Assembly: GCA_003344405.1 (NCBI GenBank)
Contig: NOWV01000142.1
Coordinates: 124,001 to 188,000 of the forward strand
Direction of reading: 5' to 3'
Length of the DNA: 64,000 nucleotides
Source of the DNA: Trichoplax sp. H2
Lineage: Eukaryota > Placozoa > Uniplacotomia > Trichoplacea
The notes beneath the pieces were generated by a model. It saw nothing but the letters and a program-made list of their open reading frames with translations. It had not been told where the DNA came from and did no database searches. A program made the translations under genes and the position numbers. Shown here piece by piece: positions 13,074-26,859 of the stretch. How positions within the stretch are numbered: position 1 is the first letter of the stretch; every line of letters starts with the position of its first letter.

Positions 13074-14457
13074 AAACGACTCGTAGCAATAGTAGAATGT
13101 CTAATACTCATCTTGATATTAAGCAATAACCCCGCTTAAACGTATTCGATGATATTACATAAAGTCCTGTAATGTTCATACAAAAGTTTTTAATTTAGGA
13201 AATCCAATTTTATTATGCCATATGGCAGTAAGTTGTTTACACTAAGATCAAAGCTGAAAGATTTGCTATACACGTCATATCCCAAGAAATTAGCAGTCAG
13301 TAATCCGCAATTTATGCACGTAATATACATAATATGTTAGCAACCATTCTTTGGCTTTATAATGGTAGTATGTAATTAACATTGTTCGGCGATCTTATCC
13401 TTAAACTAAGGTCGAGCTGTTATTGCTATTGGCGAATTTACTAGTGTTGGTAGTGGTTAAACGATTTGGCTAAATGAAGTTCGGTCCAAAAATGGTCCAA
13501 TACCATGAATGGATTGGTTATGTTACATTCAAGCATCATTTGCTTGTTACTATTTGTATTATACTAAATATAACCGTATAAAGGGTATAAACCAAGCTAA
13601 GATGTAAACGGGTATGATAAATACGAATCTTTCAAATAGTCGTTCCTTCTTATTTATTTTTGACATGATTTAGGACTTACTTTCGACTGGTTAAACAGAA
13701 TAGTGCATTTTATTGTGCATAGAGCCTAAAATAGTGTAGAACAGTTTAATGATTATTCATTTGCTAGTATGTAGTTCGATGTACCTAAACATTATTAATA
13801 GCGATCTATGTTTAGTTTATGTATCACGTAGCGACACCTAGCTCTCACTAATTAAAGAAAGGATTCAAATTTTATCCTATCGAACTTTTTCATTCTATCC
13901 GTAATTTACTTGATGTAAGTAAGTGTTTTAATAGAACAATTCCCCAATACTTTGGAAATAGTTAATCTCATTTATCGTCTTTTCTAAGCTTTTGTTACGG
14001 TAGAGAAGAAGAATAGACAAACATTAGTACAAACTACTCTTTTAAAAAGTAGTTTAGTAACAAACCAAACTATCTTATTGATGATATCAATTAAAATTTC
14101 ATACAGAGATTTTCAGATCTAAACAACACTATTTTACCATCACTTAATTTATCGATGGAAGACCTAAGTACAATTTAAAAGTAGAGAATCCGGTTGCAAC
14201 AAACGTCTAGTAGTTTCCAACAATAATTATTAAGTCAACAAGCTGCGATATCAATGCACTAGAATTGAATTCATCAATGTGGGGTTAAAAGTAATGGCAC
14301 AAGGTATAATGCATGACCTATTGATCATATTTTACAGGATTCTTTTATGTTAACCGCCACAGGAGAAATTTATTACCTATCACTCAGCCTAGTTTCGAGA
14401 CCAAGATACAATATTTTAGTTTGCTTGCAAAATTAATCAAGCTACTGACTTCTATAA
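13074..14457. other. 3' intergenic region between convergent GRTP1 and LAMP genes
   Basis: This is 1.4 kb of AT-rich sequence between two gene ends. It should carry both 3' UTRs. I see no exon, RNA gene or clear repeat in it. Confidence 0.55.
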
Positions 14458-16538
14458 TTAGTGTTGCAAATCCGTAACTGTTTGATAGTGATCCTTATCA
14501 CGGTATCTAGCAACAAGTAGTACAATAACATAAACGATTAAAACTATAACAGTAATGATGGCTAGAACACCTCCAACAATTAATGGAGCTATACTTTGAT
14601 GGAATCGTCTGTCTTGATGCTTATCTTTGGATGGACAGTAGAATACTATAATAAAATAGATATGTTAGTAAAATGCATGAAATTAATAGTTAGTTTCTCA
14701 TGACTGTAAGGGAAACTACCAGATTAAACTATAGTTGCTATTATTGTTACGCTTACCTTTATAACTAAATTGGCCGTTAGTTACATCGAATGGCTGTAAT
14801 TTTATATTATTTATACGTATGGAACCATCTTGAGGCTGGAATTGAAAATCATAACCCTGATGACAGACAAATGTTTGATGGCTAAAACCAGTCATTGCTA
14901 AAATCAATGTCTGAGGCTTAACGTAGAGGTCAACGCTTTGATTTGAGTTTACTATATATGAGGATAGAGTAGAAATAATTTCTTATCACAATCTTTCTAA
15001 TATCGTTTGAAATTTTACATTACATCAGCAAATTATTAAGTTTCAATCATTCTACCGCCCAAAGAACTAGCTCAATCTTCAGCCTATCGCATAAGACTCA
15101 AGTATGCAAATGTGTTCATGTTTGAATATGAAAGGACTATTAAGTATCATACCGCACTGATCCAATATTGAAATAGATATGCTAACTATAAAAAGCTATC
15201 TACTAAATCGTGCGCCTGCTAACTGCTAAAAGATAGTAATTTGAAACTAATAATATTTTATTACTTTAGACTATCTATTTCGATAATATGTGGCTATGTA
15301 TCGCCAGTGATAATAAGTTAGTAATATATAAGGATATTTATTGCATAGTTCAATTAATAAAATTAGCCAAATTACGAACTCTGTAAATTATCTTTTTAAT
15401 GTTATATTCGAACATTAAACCAGACGTTAATCAGTAATCGTATAGCTGCATAATAATAGTATCATTTTTACCTGCTACTGTTTTATTTTTCGGAGATATT
15501 ATAACATCTAACTGGTCCATTTTCCATTCAGATACTGGTTTACCTGCTGGTTTATGAGTCATTTTAAACTGGAAATCGCAACTATATTGATAATAATCAT
15601 CCTTCCATTGTAACTGGAGAAAAGACGTTCCATTTTCCTGACAGTAACCACTAGCACTAGCTGTACGAGGCGCATTGACGAGTCTGTAATTTGTCTATGG
15701 AAGAAATTATAAGTATCTATGTCACAATACTGTAGTTATCGATATAGAGCGATCGTTTTCTATAACAATATTAATCTTGAATATAGAAATAGTGAGAGCA
15801 TATTGATGTTTTCGATATTGCAGTGTAACCTTATCATTGGATCGATTATAGTGCACAGTTATTAAACAGGACTTTTACCTCACCTTGATTACAGTAAATA
15901 TAGTTTATACTGGACTACTCCTTAGTTTATGACTAAGATTAAGCTTTAATTCCCCAGAATTAGATGATAACCATTAGCATGATGTAAGTAATAGTATAGT
16001 TAGCCTTGAAGATTATAATATATCTAATTGATTACATTATGGCAGTTACCTGCTATCTTGAGAATTCTACATTATATACGAATATAAACTTGTACATACA
16101 AATACTAAAATGATAAAATGCAATACACTACTCATGTAGCACATTATCCTGTTCTAGCTAGCGATTTTGTTGAAGGAAATCGATAACAAACATACATGTA
16201 ATATAATAAATGTATCTAATTATTCGTATATTATGGCAACTTTGATTTAAAGAAAATCTTCATTGGTTTTAGTAATTGCTAATTAATTTAAAATACAGAT
16301 TGATCCGTTTGTGCTCATGCATGTTATTATATTCTACCATTGTATTTCTGGGCAAATAGGGAAGATCAGAATTGGTTAAATTCAGTTGAATGGCCATAAT
16401 GGCTAGTAAACATGCTGTTCCTTGTTCGTTATGAAGACTCCAATAGCCAACTTTAGGACCACTATTTTGGATACCTTCTGCCGTTTGAACAGTGGTAACG
16501 CTGGATGCCGTACATGAATATATCCTAGTAATTAACAC
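14458..16538 (-). CDS. LAMP-family lysosomal membrane glycoprotein A (N terminus unresolved)
   Basis: Visible exons: about 16538-16338, 15694-15472, 14951-14757 and 14645-14458, joined in phases 0, 1, 1. The product is a type I membrane protein with one luminal LAMP domain. That domain begins GYWSLHNEQGTACLL and has the expected cysteines in GTACLL, GYCQEN, FVCHQG and VFYCPS. A transmembrane helix follows (PLIVGGVLAIITVIVLIVYV). The short tail ends DHYQTVTDLQH, and YQTV fits the YxxPhi lysosome/AP-complex sorting signal. Asn-X-Ser/Thr sites in the luminal part fit heavy glycosylation. No signal peptide was found in the first visible exon, and its 5' end is an acceptor near 16526-16540, so at least one upstream exon is missing from this model. 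LAMPs shape lysosome membranes and autophagosome fusion. Orthology to LAMP1, LAMP2 or LAMP5 cannot be set here. Confidence 0.82.
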
Positions 16539-19500
16539 TATATCAAAATAATCAATAGATCAGTTACCTCCTTTCATGCATTCGAACCAGTGCGATCGAA
16601 ACTAAAATTAAAATCTATATTTCGCTCTCCCCTTACGAGCATGAAATTCTTGATTTTTGCAATATGATATTATTATTCGTAAACTGGCCAGATTATTGTT
16701 CATCTATGATAATACTTTGGTAACTAAGCTAATAGATAATATTACAGTATTTCTAATCCAAAAGTAAATAAATGGCAACGTAAATCCTGGATGACAATTC
16801 CATCTAATATTTTTATTGGTAGAATATGCAAGATCTACCTTTCTAGAGAGGGTACTAATTTTTATGCAAAGCAATATAGAATTTGTTTAAAAATATTTGT
16901 AGGAAAGGGTGATGTTATGGGAAAAATTTTATGATAGATTTTGTAACATATAATGTTTTCGTGTTCTGTTACATTGGCAAGATAACTAGTCTCTTTTTTA
17001 AAATGAAGATAGAGCTGAGGTTAAACAAATGGCTTCTATAATCATACCTGCTATCAAAACTTGGCAAGAAAATATTTTGAATGTTGATAACATATTGGCT
17101 AAGACTGAATTTTTGGAGATCAATCGCAGCAAAGATTAAGATAAATACTTCGTCCAACCATACAGTCCTGATATAGTTTATCCTATTAATTTGAAACATA
17201 GCTTAGCAATACACGTACTGTTAATGCGGAAGCTGATAGAATATCACCTTCAATTGGTAATATTAGTTGAATATGTGAAATTAAAGCTTCCCAATTTAAT
17301 AATAATACTCATCTATTCTTTCAAATATTAGATTTAATACCTTAACTTTTAACTAGCGGTCTCAAGGGAATTAGTTGTTTATCAGTCATTTTGTCATCTT
17401 AATTAATCTAATCTAGAAAATTAGAATATAAGCTAAAAATTCCCTCCAGATATACAGAGGAAGTATTTATAGTAACGATGATATTTTTGAAAAATTCCTA
17501 ATTTAATGTCATATTAAGTCATAGCCTTTCTCAAGTTCTATGCTTCTATTATAGAAATAATTTAATTAATAATTTTGTTTCCGATGGTGAACATTTCAAC
17601 CAGTGATGATCAAGATGACGTCAGAAGTATGCCCTTATAGTAGACATATGATTTATTAGTCATGAAGTTGCTTGACTATTTGCTGGTCGAGAAAAGGCAT
17701 TACATATGGTAGCATATTGCTGTCTAATATCAATGAATTTTACTCTAATGGTTAAATTGGGTTAGTAGAAGTATAATAAATCAGAATATGGATTGTCTCT
17801 TATAAATTTTGATGATTTAAAATTTCTCATATAAAGTTGATTCTATAGTAATAAAAATTTGTTTTATTATAAAATAATATTGGAAGCGGTTTTAATTCTA
17901 TCACTATCTATATAATACGATTACTTACTTTAATGTATGTACTACAATGTTACTATAAAGTCTTTTAAGAATCAAGAAATTACCAGTACTTTTCTAGATT
18001 TCATTTCGGTAGTAATTATTGATCCCATTTCTCTACGGTATCTTTGATAATAATAGCCAATATGGATGATTTTGTATATTCAGGTGTTCTACTAATTTCA
18101 GCATAAATCTACCAACTCACGATGCTATCATAACATATAGTGGGAAATATAATTAATTATATACATAATAGAAGCATATTGTTGTTTACTATACGTATAT
18201 TTTGATTTAGATTAAATATTGCGATCATATCTAATTAATTTTCATACTTTAATTTTTAGTTTATTACGAATTTCTACGTAATATTTGCATTTGCAAATAT
18301 ATTATTTATTCATTTTAACTTGATAACTGTAGTTAAAATAGATATAACAATTCTTTAAATTATAGAGCATATTTTATAATTTTATTTTCATCTTTAGTCG
18401 TTCTATATTGATTTATTCTAATTTTCAGTAATAGAAAAGATTTTTATGAATAGTCGATATAACTTTGCGAGTTCTTCAGATTAATACCAGCTATTATGAT
18501 ATTAAATTCTAAATTTTATCTATTAAAGCAAAGTAATAAAACAAAAGATTGAAATTCTTTGATTAATGGATTAAGTATTAGTATTTGATATTTTGAAATT
18601 ATTTATAGATTAGTTTATAATAGGTTGTGTAAATATCAAAATCTACTATCTAGATAGGAATTGATCGAATACGGCAAGAGTATTTGCAATTGTATGTAGC
18701 AAAATTGTAATTTCTATTGTAAATACTGTAGATCACAAAATAGCATTGATCGTCATTTTTTTCACTGTTAGCTAACGATTAGAAGATAATTACCAACTTA
18801 GTAGTCTTTATTTGTAAAATTTAATGCTATGATATGATAAGCTAAGCTCGAACGTGTGCTACAAGTACAAGATTAGAAAATGAAAACGATCATTTTGAGA
18901 CTTGATAAAGTTAAAACTCACACGGTCGTGAAATTTTTCCGTATTAACTATTAAATATTATACAGTTTAACGTCCCAAACATTAACAACCTGCTTTGCGA
19001 AGTTAGGAACTAGATATGTTAGATTGGTCTAGTAGTAAGCTTATTAACTGATGTCAACCAGTACTGGCAATGGTGTTGTGATTCCTATGTTGCTATAGGA
19101 TTGCTACCATATCGACCATTTACTATAAGTATCATTAAGTTAGCATAGCAAAACGGGTGGTTAATCCTGGTATTGCTACTTTACTCGAAATGAATTGCTT
19201 TTTAGACAATACTTACTTTAAAATAGTATCTAGTATTCTAGGATACAAAAAAAATTATGAAACACATATGGTATTACATCATACAGCTAGTTGTACACAA
19301 CTGCTTTCTTTCTAGACTTAATTTACCGACAAGAAAAATGCAACCGTTAACACCACATGACATCTTAACAATCTGTCGGAAAATTACATTAATTATAAAG
19401 CATCGAACTCTGAATCCCTTGCAACCTTTCAAATCTTTAATGATTGTTCTGCTTCTATATTTCATATAGTAATAAGTCTTTGAATTTGTACAGATCCAAA

Positions 19501-20998
19501 TTTACTATATCCTTATATCATAAAATTGGAAAGTACAGGGACAGATTTCGTTTTCACATGACTACATATAGCTATGTTCTACACGTATGCTATATTAATC
19601 ACCTGTAGAAAGATAATTCAAGCTAATCTTTTTATATCACATTTAAATACAATCATTCGACACCGTAGATAATAGAATGAGAAATAGGTCGTTTAACGTA
19701 AGTTTAAGATGATTTTAATATGTTGGACTATCTACAAGTAGATAAACCAGGCTAATCAATTTCAGATGGAATAGTAATTATTCGAAAGTATTGTGTATTT
19801 AGCAATATATTTTGAGGTCTTATAGTAATAACAACAGTTTCTCTCCAATTCTTCCTGTAGTATAAGATTGCAGTGATATTAGATACTGTAAATCAAATGT
19901 TGTCTGGATAAAGAATTCAACGACTAATTTTATCATAGGTGGATATGGATATACATAGAGACTCAATTCAGATCATATACCGGTAATAAGGGAGTATGGT
20001 ATGTATTTTATTGTTTCTATCTTCTTTTCAAATATATAAAGCGTCAAAGGGATAAATAGAGGATAAAATAAATTATCAGTATCTTAATGGCTAAATTATA
20101 CACCGATTAAAACAACTGTAGGATAATCATTATTCATACGATGATATCTTATCCATGCACTAATAGTAATGATAGATAGAAATGAACAAACATTATAAAC
20201 TGTCTACAAATGCCAATATGAATAACAAGGATAGCAAAGATATAATAAGAATTTAATTTAGTCTTTCAGCGTTATACATTATATTGTAACAAAGCATAAA
20301 CCATATTATTCAATAATAAGAAATGATCTATATTGATTTTCATTTAATGCAATTGTTGAGCAATTTCAATATTAAGCATTGATCTCTACTTCTTTATCTA
20401 TTGATTGAAAAGCTGTTGGTTAATCAATTAATTACGAAGTAGGATATCATAAATAAATTATTATCTATAAATGATTAAGGTTGTCCAATTGACAAAATCT
20501 ATCTATCCTTATTCCTATATTCATTGATATACTGTTATATTATGATCATGAACCGTCATCTCTACCACTTAACACCATTTAATTGACTAGAATATTATTC
20601 CTATTGCAATTACAAATACAATAAAATGTCAATCGATTTTAGATTATAACTAATTCTATCTGAATATATCTGATCTTCTTGACTGAAGTGGTCGTTGATT
20701 CCAAATATAGTTCTCATTTAGCCAAATATGCAGCTTTTATATTTGATTTGATTCAAAATGTTGTAATCCCATGTAGGAGCTTTTTCAATATTGTTATTCA
20801 GAATTTATTAACTTCTACACCAGAATAAAATGTTAAAATTGTCAAAGATTATATGGCAATTCATTCACCTTAAAATGTATTAGCTTGTTCTATATCATTA
20901 GATGATAGAAAATCATGATGTTCAAGCTGTGGTAATAAATGTATACAATGAATCTACTTACCAAACATTTATCTGGATCATAAATAGGCAGCGACCAT
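16539..20998. other. Region between the two LAMP genes
   Basis: It should contain the signal-peptide exon and promoter of LAMP gene A and the 3' UTR of LAMP gene B, but I could not place them. The minus-strand open frame 16969-17199 is hydrophobic in parts yet has no matching splice junction that I trust. The rest is very AT-rich with no obvious repeat or gene. Confidence 0.45.
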
Positions 20999-22213
20999 TT
21001 ACATAGATTGATAGCCAGCTCGGACACGATGGCGAGAGAAAACATAAGCCAACAAAGTAATCAAGAAACTTGCTGTGATTAAACTACCGACCAGAATAGG
21101 GACGGTGTTATCCTTTTTAGGAGCAAATGGGCTATCATGGACACAATACCAGACTAATGAACAGAAATAGAATCAATAAAAATGCGATAAGAAAGCTTGA
21201 AAAAATAGGCATGGAAGCCCAAAAGATATTGTTTAATGGGTAAAATAGGCGATGATTATTTTCTAGATAATCAATCTTACGTTTAAAGCTGAATTTATTG
21301 TCAACCACATCAAATGGTTGAGCACGGACATTAACAATATCGACATTTCCCTTGTTATCCATAAAATTCAGTTTATAGCCAGTACCACAGATTAGAGATT
21401 GATGGCTCAGTGCTTTAACTTCCTCTAAGTAGGTGCTGTTGACCTCCCCTACTTGATCGCCCATAGCTATTCCAAATTAAAAATAACTTCATTAGTTTAT
21501 ATTGCTTTCATATAAGGGTATATTGCGATTAATTCTACTACCTCCTAACAAATTATCAAGAGCTAACTTACGCATAGCATCAGGAATACCACCAAGTTTG
21601 TAATTTAATTTAACAGAACGAGTTCTCCACCAATCAACCAACTTGGGTGGTACAGCTTTCAATAGATAAAAGTGAAAATGGAGCGCGAAGTCATTACCAT
21701 TGTCATGCCACATTACGGAGAAAGATGAAGTCATGTTAAATTGGCAGGTGCCTTCAGCACTAGCATTGGTTGGAACATTGGATGAAAATACCTATAGATT
21801 CAGATAAGAATTAAAACCCAAAATTCAATAATTACACATACTATGACTAATAATGTGGGAAATACGTTCAAAAAGGCTATTTGGCATTAAAAAATATTCT
21901 TTATACTTTCAAGCCGTTTGATTAGTCTAAGAAATTAAACTAGCCTAGCCAACAATCAAACAACTTACATGGATAGCATCACTTCCAGGTACTTTGTAAA
22001 AGACATTAACTCTAATTCCCATTTGGAAAAGCATGCAAGATTGATCTTTAGAGTTGGTGATATTCCAAAATCCAGTCGGGATCGTAAGTCTATCCACAGT
22101 TGCTGTTGCTGCTGTTGCTGTTGTTGCTTTTACTGTTGCTTTTACTGTTGCTTTTGTTGCTGCTGGAGTTGCCTTTACTGTCGTAGCTGGAACTGTATCC
22201 GCAGCAAAACAGA
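20999..22213 (-). CDS. LAMP-family lysosomal membrane glycoprotein B (first exon unresolved)
   Basis: Exons: 22213-21969, 21791-21572, 21466-21281 and 21153-20999, joined in phases 0, 1, 1, exactly as in LAMP gene A. The first visible exon opens at an acceptor with CFAADTVPATT, which looks like the end of a signal peptide, so one more exon lies upstream. A threonine/alanine/lysine repeat region (units like KATV) follows, resembling the mucin-like, O-glycosylated hinge of LAMPs. The LAMP domain begins GFWNITNSKDQSCMLFQMG and keeps four cysteines (QSCMLF, EGTCQF, LICGTG, LWYCVH). The helix PILVGSLITASFLITLLAYV and the tail SRHRVRAGYQSM complete it. The GYQSM end is the classical LAMP lysosomal targeting tail, closer to human LAMP1/LAMP2 than the tail of gene A. 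It looks like a tandem duplicate of gene A. Confidence 0.88.
22072..22200 (-). repeat. Threonine/alanine/lysine-coding microsatellite in LAMP gene B
   Basis: Imperfect GCAACA/ACAGTAAAAGC units encode KATVKATVKATTATAATATV. The opposite strand gives long cysteine- and valine-rich open frames here that are shadows of this repeat. A low-complexity stretch in this place would be the glycosylated stalk between signal peptide and LAMP domain, and it is probably length-variable. Confidence 0.75.
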
Positions 22214-25200
22214 CTATAAAATTTTTTTCAAATAATGATAAATGCACATTAGACCTATTGCATTTATTCTATCGTTTTACGTAGTATTTAAAAGGTTATG
22301 CATATAAAAGTATGTTATCAATTAGACCTGAGAAAGGTTCGGTTCGGTTCAAACCGTTTTGATCTATACATGAACCTGAACCTGAACCACTTTGACATCG
22401 TCTATCAATACATAATATGGTCTTCTTTTGTACAAGCAGCAAAATCGATCAATGTTAAACTGTGACATAATTTTTTAACTTTGAAGTGAATTCGAAAAGA
22501 CTTTCAATTATTTTTAAATAAAAATTCGATTTAGGTTAAAGTATGAGTATTGAACAGAAGTGTTCAAGAAACTTCATGCGCAGAATAGAACCAAATCTTG
22601 ACTAAGACTAAATAGATACTAAGCGTAGTATAGGGGCAAGAAACAATATTGCTGCGTTTTCTTACACCAAAATAGATATTACTATTCGTGATATTTTTTG
22701 TAATCTCAGGGAATTGACGGTACAAAAACTGTTAAGCTATCTTCAGCTGTCAAGCTGTTCTGTTGGATGAAAGTAATGGCATAAAATTCCCTTCAAACGA
22801 AGCAAGAAATAAATGAATATCAATTTTGCCTTGTTTATTCATGTCTATCAGATTAATCGATCTCATTTTGTACTCCTCTCTTTTGTGAAGCAACATTCTC
22901 CCCCAAGGTTTGATAGACTGAGATGTTTTACGTTGTTAGCCGGTCTAATCTTGGAAAATCCTTCATTACGGAAGACTTAACTAGAGTTAAAATTGATTGA
23001 TATTCCATTTACTAATTACATAAATTATAAAACTACTTGTGTCATGAGTAATGCCTGCCATCAGTGCAGAATATGGATTGCTACGCGTATATCCGTAGAG
23101 TTATAGCGCAAGACATATTACAGTGTATCGATTCTTCCCAATGTCAATAGCAAAAAGAATCACCAGATGCCATAAAGTATTGCCGTACTGCATGCGGCCA
23201 TGAGGCTTACTTACACCTACAGTATACCAATTTATACTATCTCATTCAATGGCTGTTATTTCCATAGTGCCTTCAACAGTATCTTATATTATACGATATG
23301 AAGATTGGGATTGAATGAGATTACTATCATGTTTTTGACCAGCTGACTTCAAGTTTACCATATGTCGATTAAATAAGAATAAGTCATACAATTCTATATT
23401 AGCCAAAGATTTGTTTGAATTGCGCATGAGGTTTCCTGCTTATTAGTGTTTAATATTGTACATGTAGTCAAATGAATAATTCTTGTAAATGTCTTTTATT
23501 TGACTGGATGTTAGATCATTTTTTGGTTTTGTTTCTCTATGGATACTCGGATATGTTGACGGATTATTTCACTACTTGAACTATAATCATTATATAGTTT
23601 GTACAATGATATTGCTTAGCATTTTTCGGTGTTTCATTAAATCGTTAGTGATTAGTAGCAAATTTCAATGAAGGAAGTCGAAATTTTCGTTATTTTTTAT
23701 CCAAGAAATAAATAGATAAATGATAGTAATAGTAAAACATATAAATACGTAAAGTAATTTTGAAATGAGACTTGATTCAATTTAATAGGAAAATATTTCA
23801 TTTAAAACAGATGCTCCTACACTAAGGCAATAGAATTGCAAAATATGTAAAAAAATATCGAATCCGTTGGCGTGGTTTTAACCTATGGAATATTTATTCA
23901 GTGGGTATAGTGTACGGTACAACACGGCATGTTCATGAAAGTATCAATCCTAGTGAATAACGGTACAGGATATGAGTAAAAGTAAAATAATCCCTGATTA
24001 ACTTTACAAGGTATGATAGCACATCGCTATTTTGGAGTTGAAACCAGGCCAGGAATAAATTTTTTTAATGCTGTAACCATTACTTCAATCAGGATAGGAA
24101 TGAAATTTCAAAAATAGTTTAATACAATAACTATTGAGATTTCAAATCTAAACTAAGCTATCCTTTAAATTTTACACGCACAAAGTTGACTGGGAAAAAT
24201 ACACTAGTTGTAAGAAATATATTGGGCAGATGAGACAAATATTCTCGTACATGAGGAATTATTCTATTGCGAAATGGTATAATGAGCTAGCAACAGGTAG
24301 AAAGAGTTTCCTTAAGATGAAATAGACCTATTCTGTGCAATACTCTTTTCAAATACATATGCAATGAATAAACCTTGTGCTTTTAAGACTGTAACCTATT
24401 AACACTAATTGGTATGTTTTAGGAAGAAATGACTACCGGTAATTTGACATTATAGCCAAGTGTCAATGAATTTAGAAATGATTTTATAGTTACTTTAAGT
24501 GAACCGAAGTGAATTGGTTGTAAGTATAGAGTTTTTCCCATCTTTGATAGTTAATCTTTATGTTATCCGAAAAGTAATTTCCATAAAAAATGAAATACCA
24601 AGTACTGCGGATGACAGCCTGGTATTCTTCATTATTGCTAATTATTATTATAGCATATTTACTACCACAATTGCAAAAAAATTCAATTGCACAGTTCCAT
24701 GTCGAAAGGAGGGATTAGAAAATTGAGTTTAGGAAGTATTTAATAATCAGTATCAGATCATGATAAACTATGAACAAGTTAAAAAGTCGATATCATAACT
24801 AGTAGAACTTAAAGTGAACGGATTATCTATTGCCAATTTACAAGTTCTAACATTGTCATCTTTCCAAGACTTACCAGTTAATGAACAGCATAATACCAAA
24901 ACGGCTAGTGACTTGAAAGAATTCATGTCTTGGATTTAGAGTTTTTTTCTCTTAAAGTCGCTCCTTTCAAAAATGGTATTTGAAAATTTATCTCGCCTTT
25001 AAGACAACGTGTAGAAGTCAGCAGATAGGACAGCACGGGGAATGGCGCAAGAGCTTTAAACTCTGAAAGTCCACACGACGCCGACTGAGATGGAATGAAT
25101 TAAGATATCATAAAAGTAAGTTTATCTCTTTATTCTAGTGCGTATTCACGGTCATATCCGTTATTGACTTTGTATAACATTTACCGGATGGCAGAAGGTT

Positions 25201-25780
25201 GCACTGACTTGATTCGATAATGACCATATGCTATGTTATGCGAATGCAGCTGTCATCCAATTTTCCATATTAATGCCTGGATATCATATGGCAGAAATAT
25301 TTGATTCTATTTAGTCCACGACTTGGAGCATGTTCAATCAATAGACCAGCCGATTAATTTGATATTAATTAAGGAACTATTTTAACTATCTCGATCAATT
25401 ATAATATTATTTTTTTTAATTGATATTTCCGAAGGATTCTATAATATCGAAATATTATAGATCATTATTATGTCGCACAGTGATATTGTTAGCGATATAT
25501 GAGCAGGCAGCCATTTATAAATATTCCTGTACTTTGACTCATGCGTAAGTATATTTTTCTGCAACAACATCGTATACTACTGCTGTAAATTGGCTATATA
25601 ACAGGTTCTTTTTAAATCGAAATTATTTCCCCTATTGGTATATATGCATTGCATTCTAGATACGCATATATGAGACATGTTCTATTTTTAGGTCAATTAG
25701 ATCGGTTACTAATTTCTTCGATAAATTTATCTGGTTTCACTTAGTCTTTACCTCATGTAGTTTCATTGTATGTAAATGAA

Positions 25781-25810
25781 GGTCAGGGTTAGGGTTAGGA
25801 TTAGCGTTAG
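25781..25810 (+). repeat. Interstitial telomere-type repeat (TTAGGG), degenerate
   Basis: GGGTTAGGGTTAGG flanked by the one-mismatch units ATTAGC and GTTAGC. Two perfect TTAGGG-type units plus decayed neighbours fit an old interstitial telomeric insertion in a genome that uses the common animal telomere repeat. It is too short to mark a chromosome end. Confidence 0.7.
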
Positions 25811-26859
25811 CAATAAGGTCTTATTGTATAGCAGTTATAGGAATTAAGGCATAAAAATGCTGTAAACATGTTTGTCAATATACCTCACTATGATAGTAGT
25901 GCATAATTTATGCATAGAAGTTATTGACCTAAAAGTAAAGGGCATGCCATGATAATATATAAACTCGTATGGATGTAGGTGGTATCTGTTTACTTCCTTA
26001 CCGTGCGTCTACTCATGTTCATCAGCGTGCTTTGTGGTCCGAGAGTTCCCACTAGATAGAGTGTATCTACTATTTGTATTGCATCCAGTCGTTAAATCTA
26101 ACGTATAAAAACTGCCTTGTCAATCCTAAAAGTTTTCTCGCATCTTCCTACATCTATTAAGTTTCATCAATATATTTCTGCAGTAGCTAATTCTAATAAA
26201 AATTGCCTTGTGAACGTTGAAGTCTTTTTCCTTCTACTTATTTTGTATCTTCCTACACTTACTACGCTAATGACTATTTTATTAATGGATTCTTTGATTG
26301 GACTATTTAAACTATCAAGTCAAGCTGCCTTGTCAGCTCTAAATATCTTTCATCTATTTAATATCTTTGTATCTTTTTACACCAACTGCAGACTTGCATA
26401 TTGGATAGGTAGAATTCTTTGATTTGGATAATAATAATAACCAATAAAACTATCCATTCACCCATGCATCTTTATTCTATTCAATTTTTTCGTATAGTAA
26501 CTACGGTACAACATTGAATTTTGAAAGATTCCACCGGTTATATTGTACAATCATAGTCACCTCGTCAGTTTTAAACTTCATTCTTGTAATCCATTTCCTG
26601 ATATCTTATTACCCTAACTACCGTACTATTCCTTTAATAGATTCTGTTGGTTAAATTAGAGTTCTTAGCAAGTGTGAAGTAGATAAAGAACGTAATAACT
26701 TCGAGTAAAAGATACGATTATTTATGGAATTATTTACCTACGATCATACCGCATTTCAGTGACTTGAGTACGTCATTATAAATTCAATATAGGAGAAAAT
26801 ATTGTCCATTCTAAACTCTACGTCGATAGACTAGACGAATATATTAATAGATTAGATTC

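Noticed and set aside
16560-16640. tRNA-like T-loop sequence (GGTTCGAATG) on the minus strand
   Set aside because: No matching acceptor stem, D arm or anticodon arm can be drawn around it.
16969-17199. Minus-strand open frame as signal-peptide exon of LAMP gene A
   Set aside because: The hydrophobic part is not at a start codon and no donor in a matching phase could be found.
21969-22284. Plus-strand cysteine-rich and valine/alanine-rich open frames
   Set aside because: They are antisense shadows of the Thr/Ala/Lys repeat in LAMP gene B.
26117-26422. Plus-strand hydrophobic open frame of 101 codons
   Set aside because: Produced by imperfect C/T-rich tandem repeats; hydrophobicity follows from T-rich codons.
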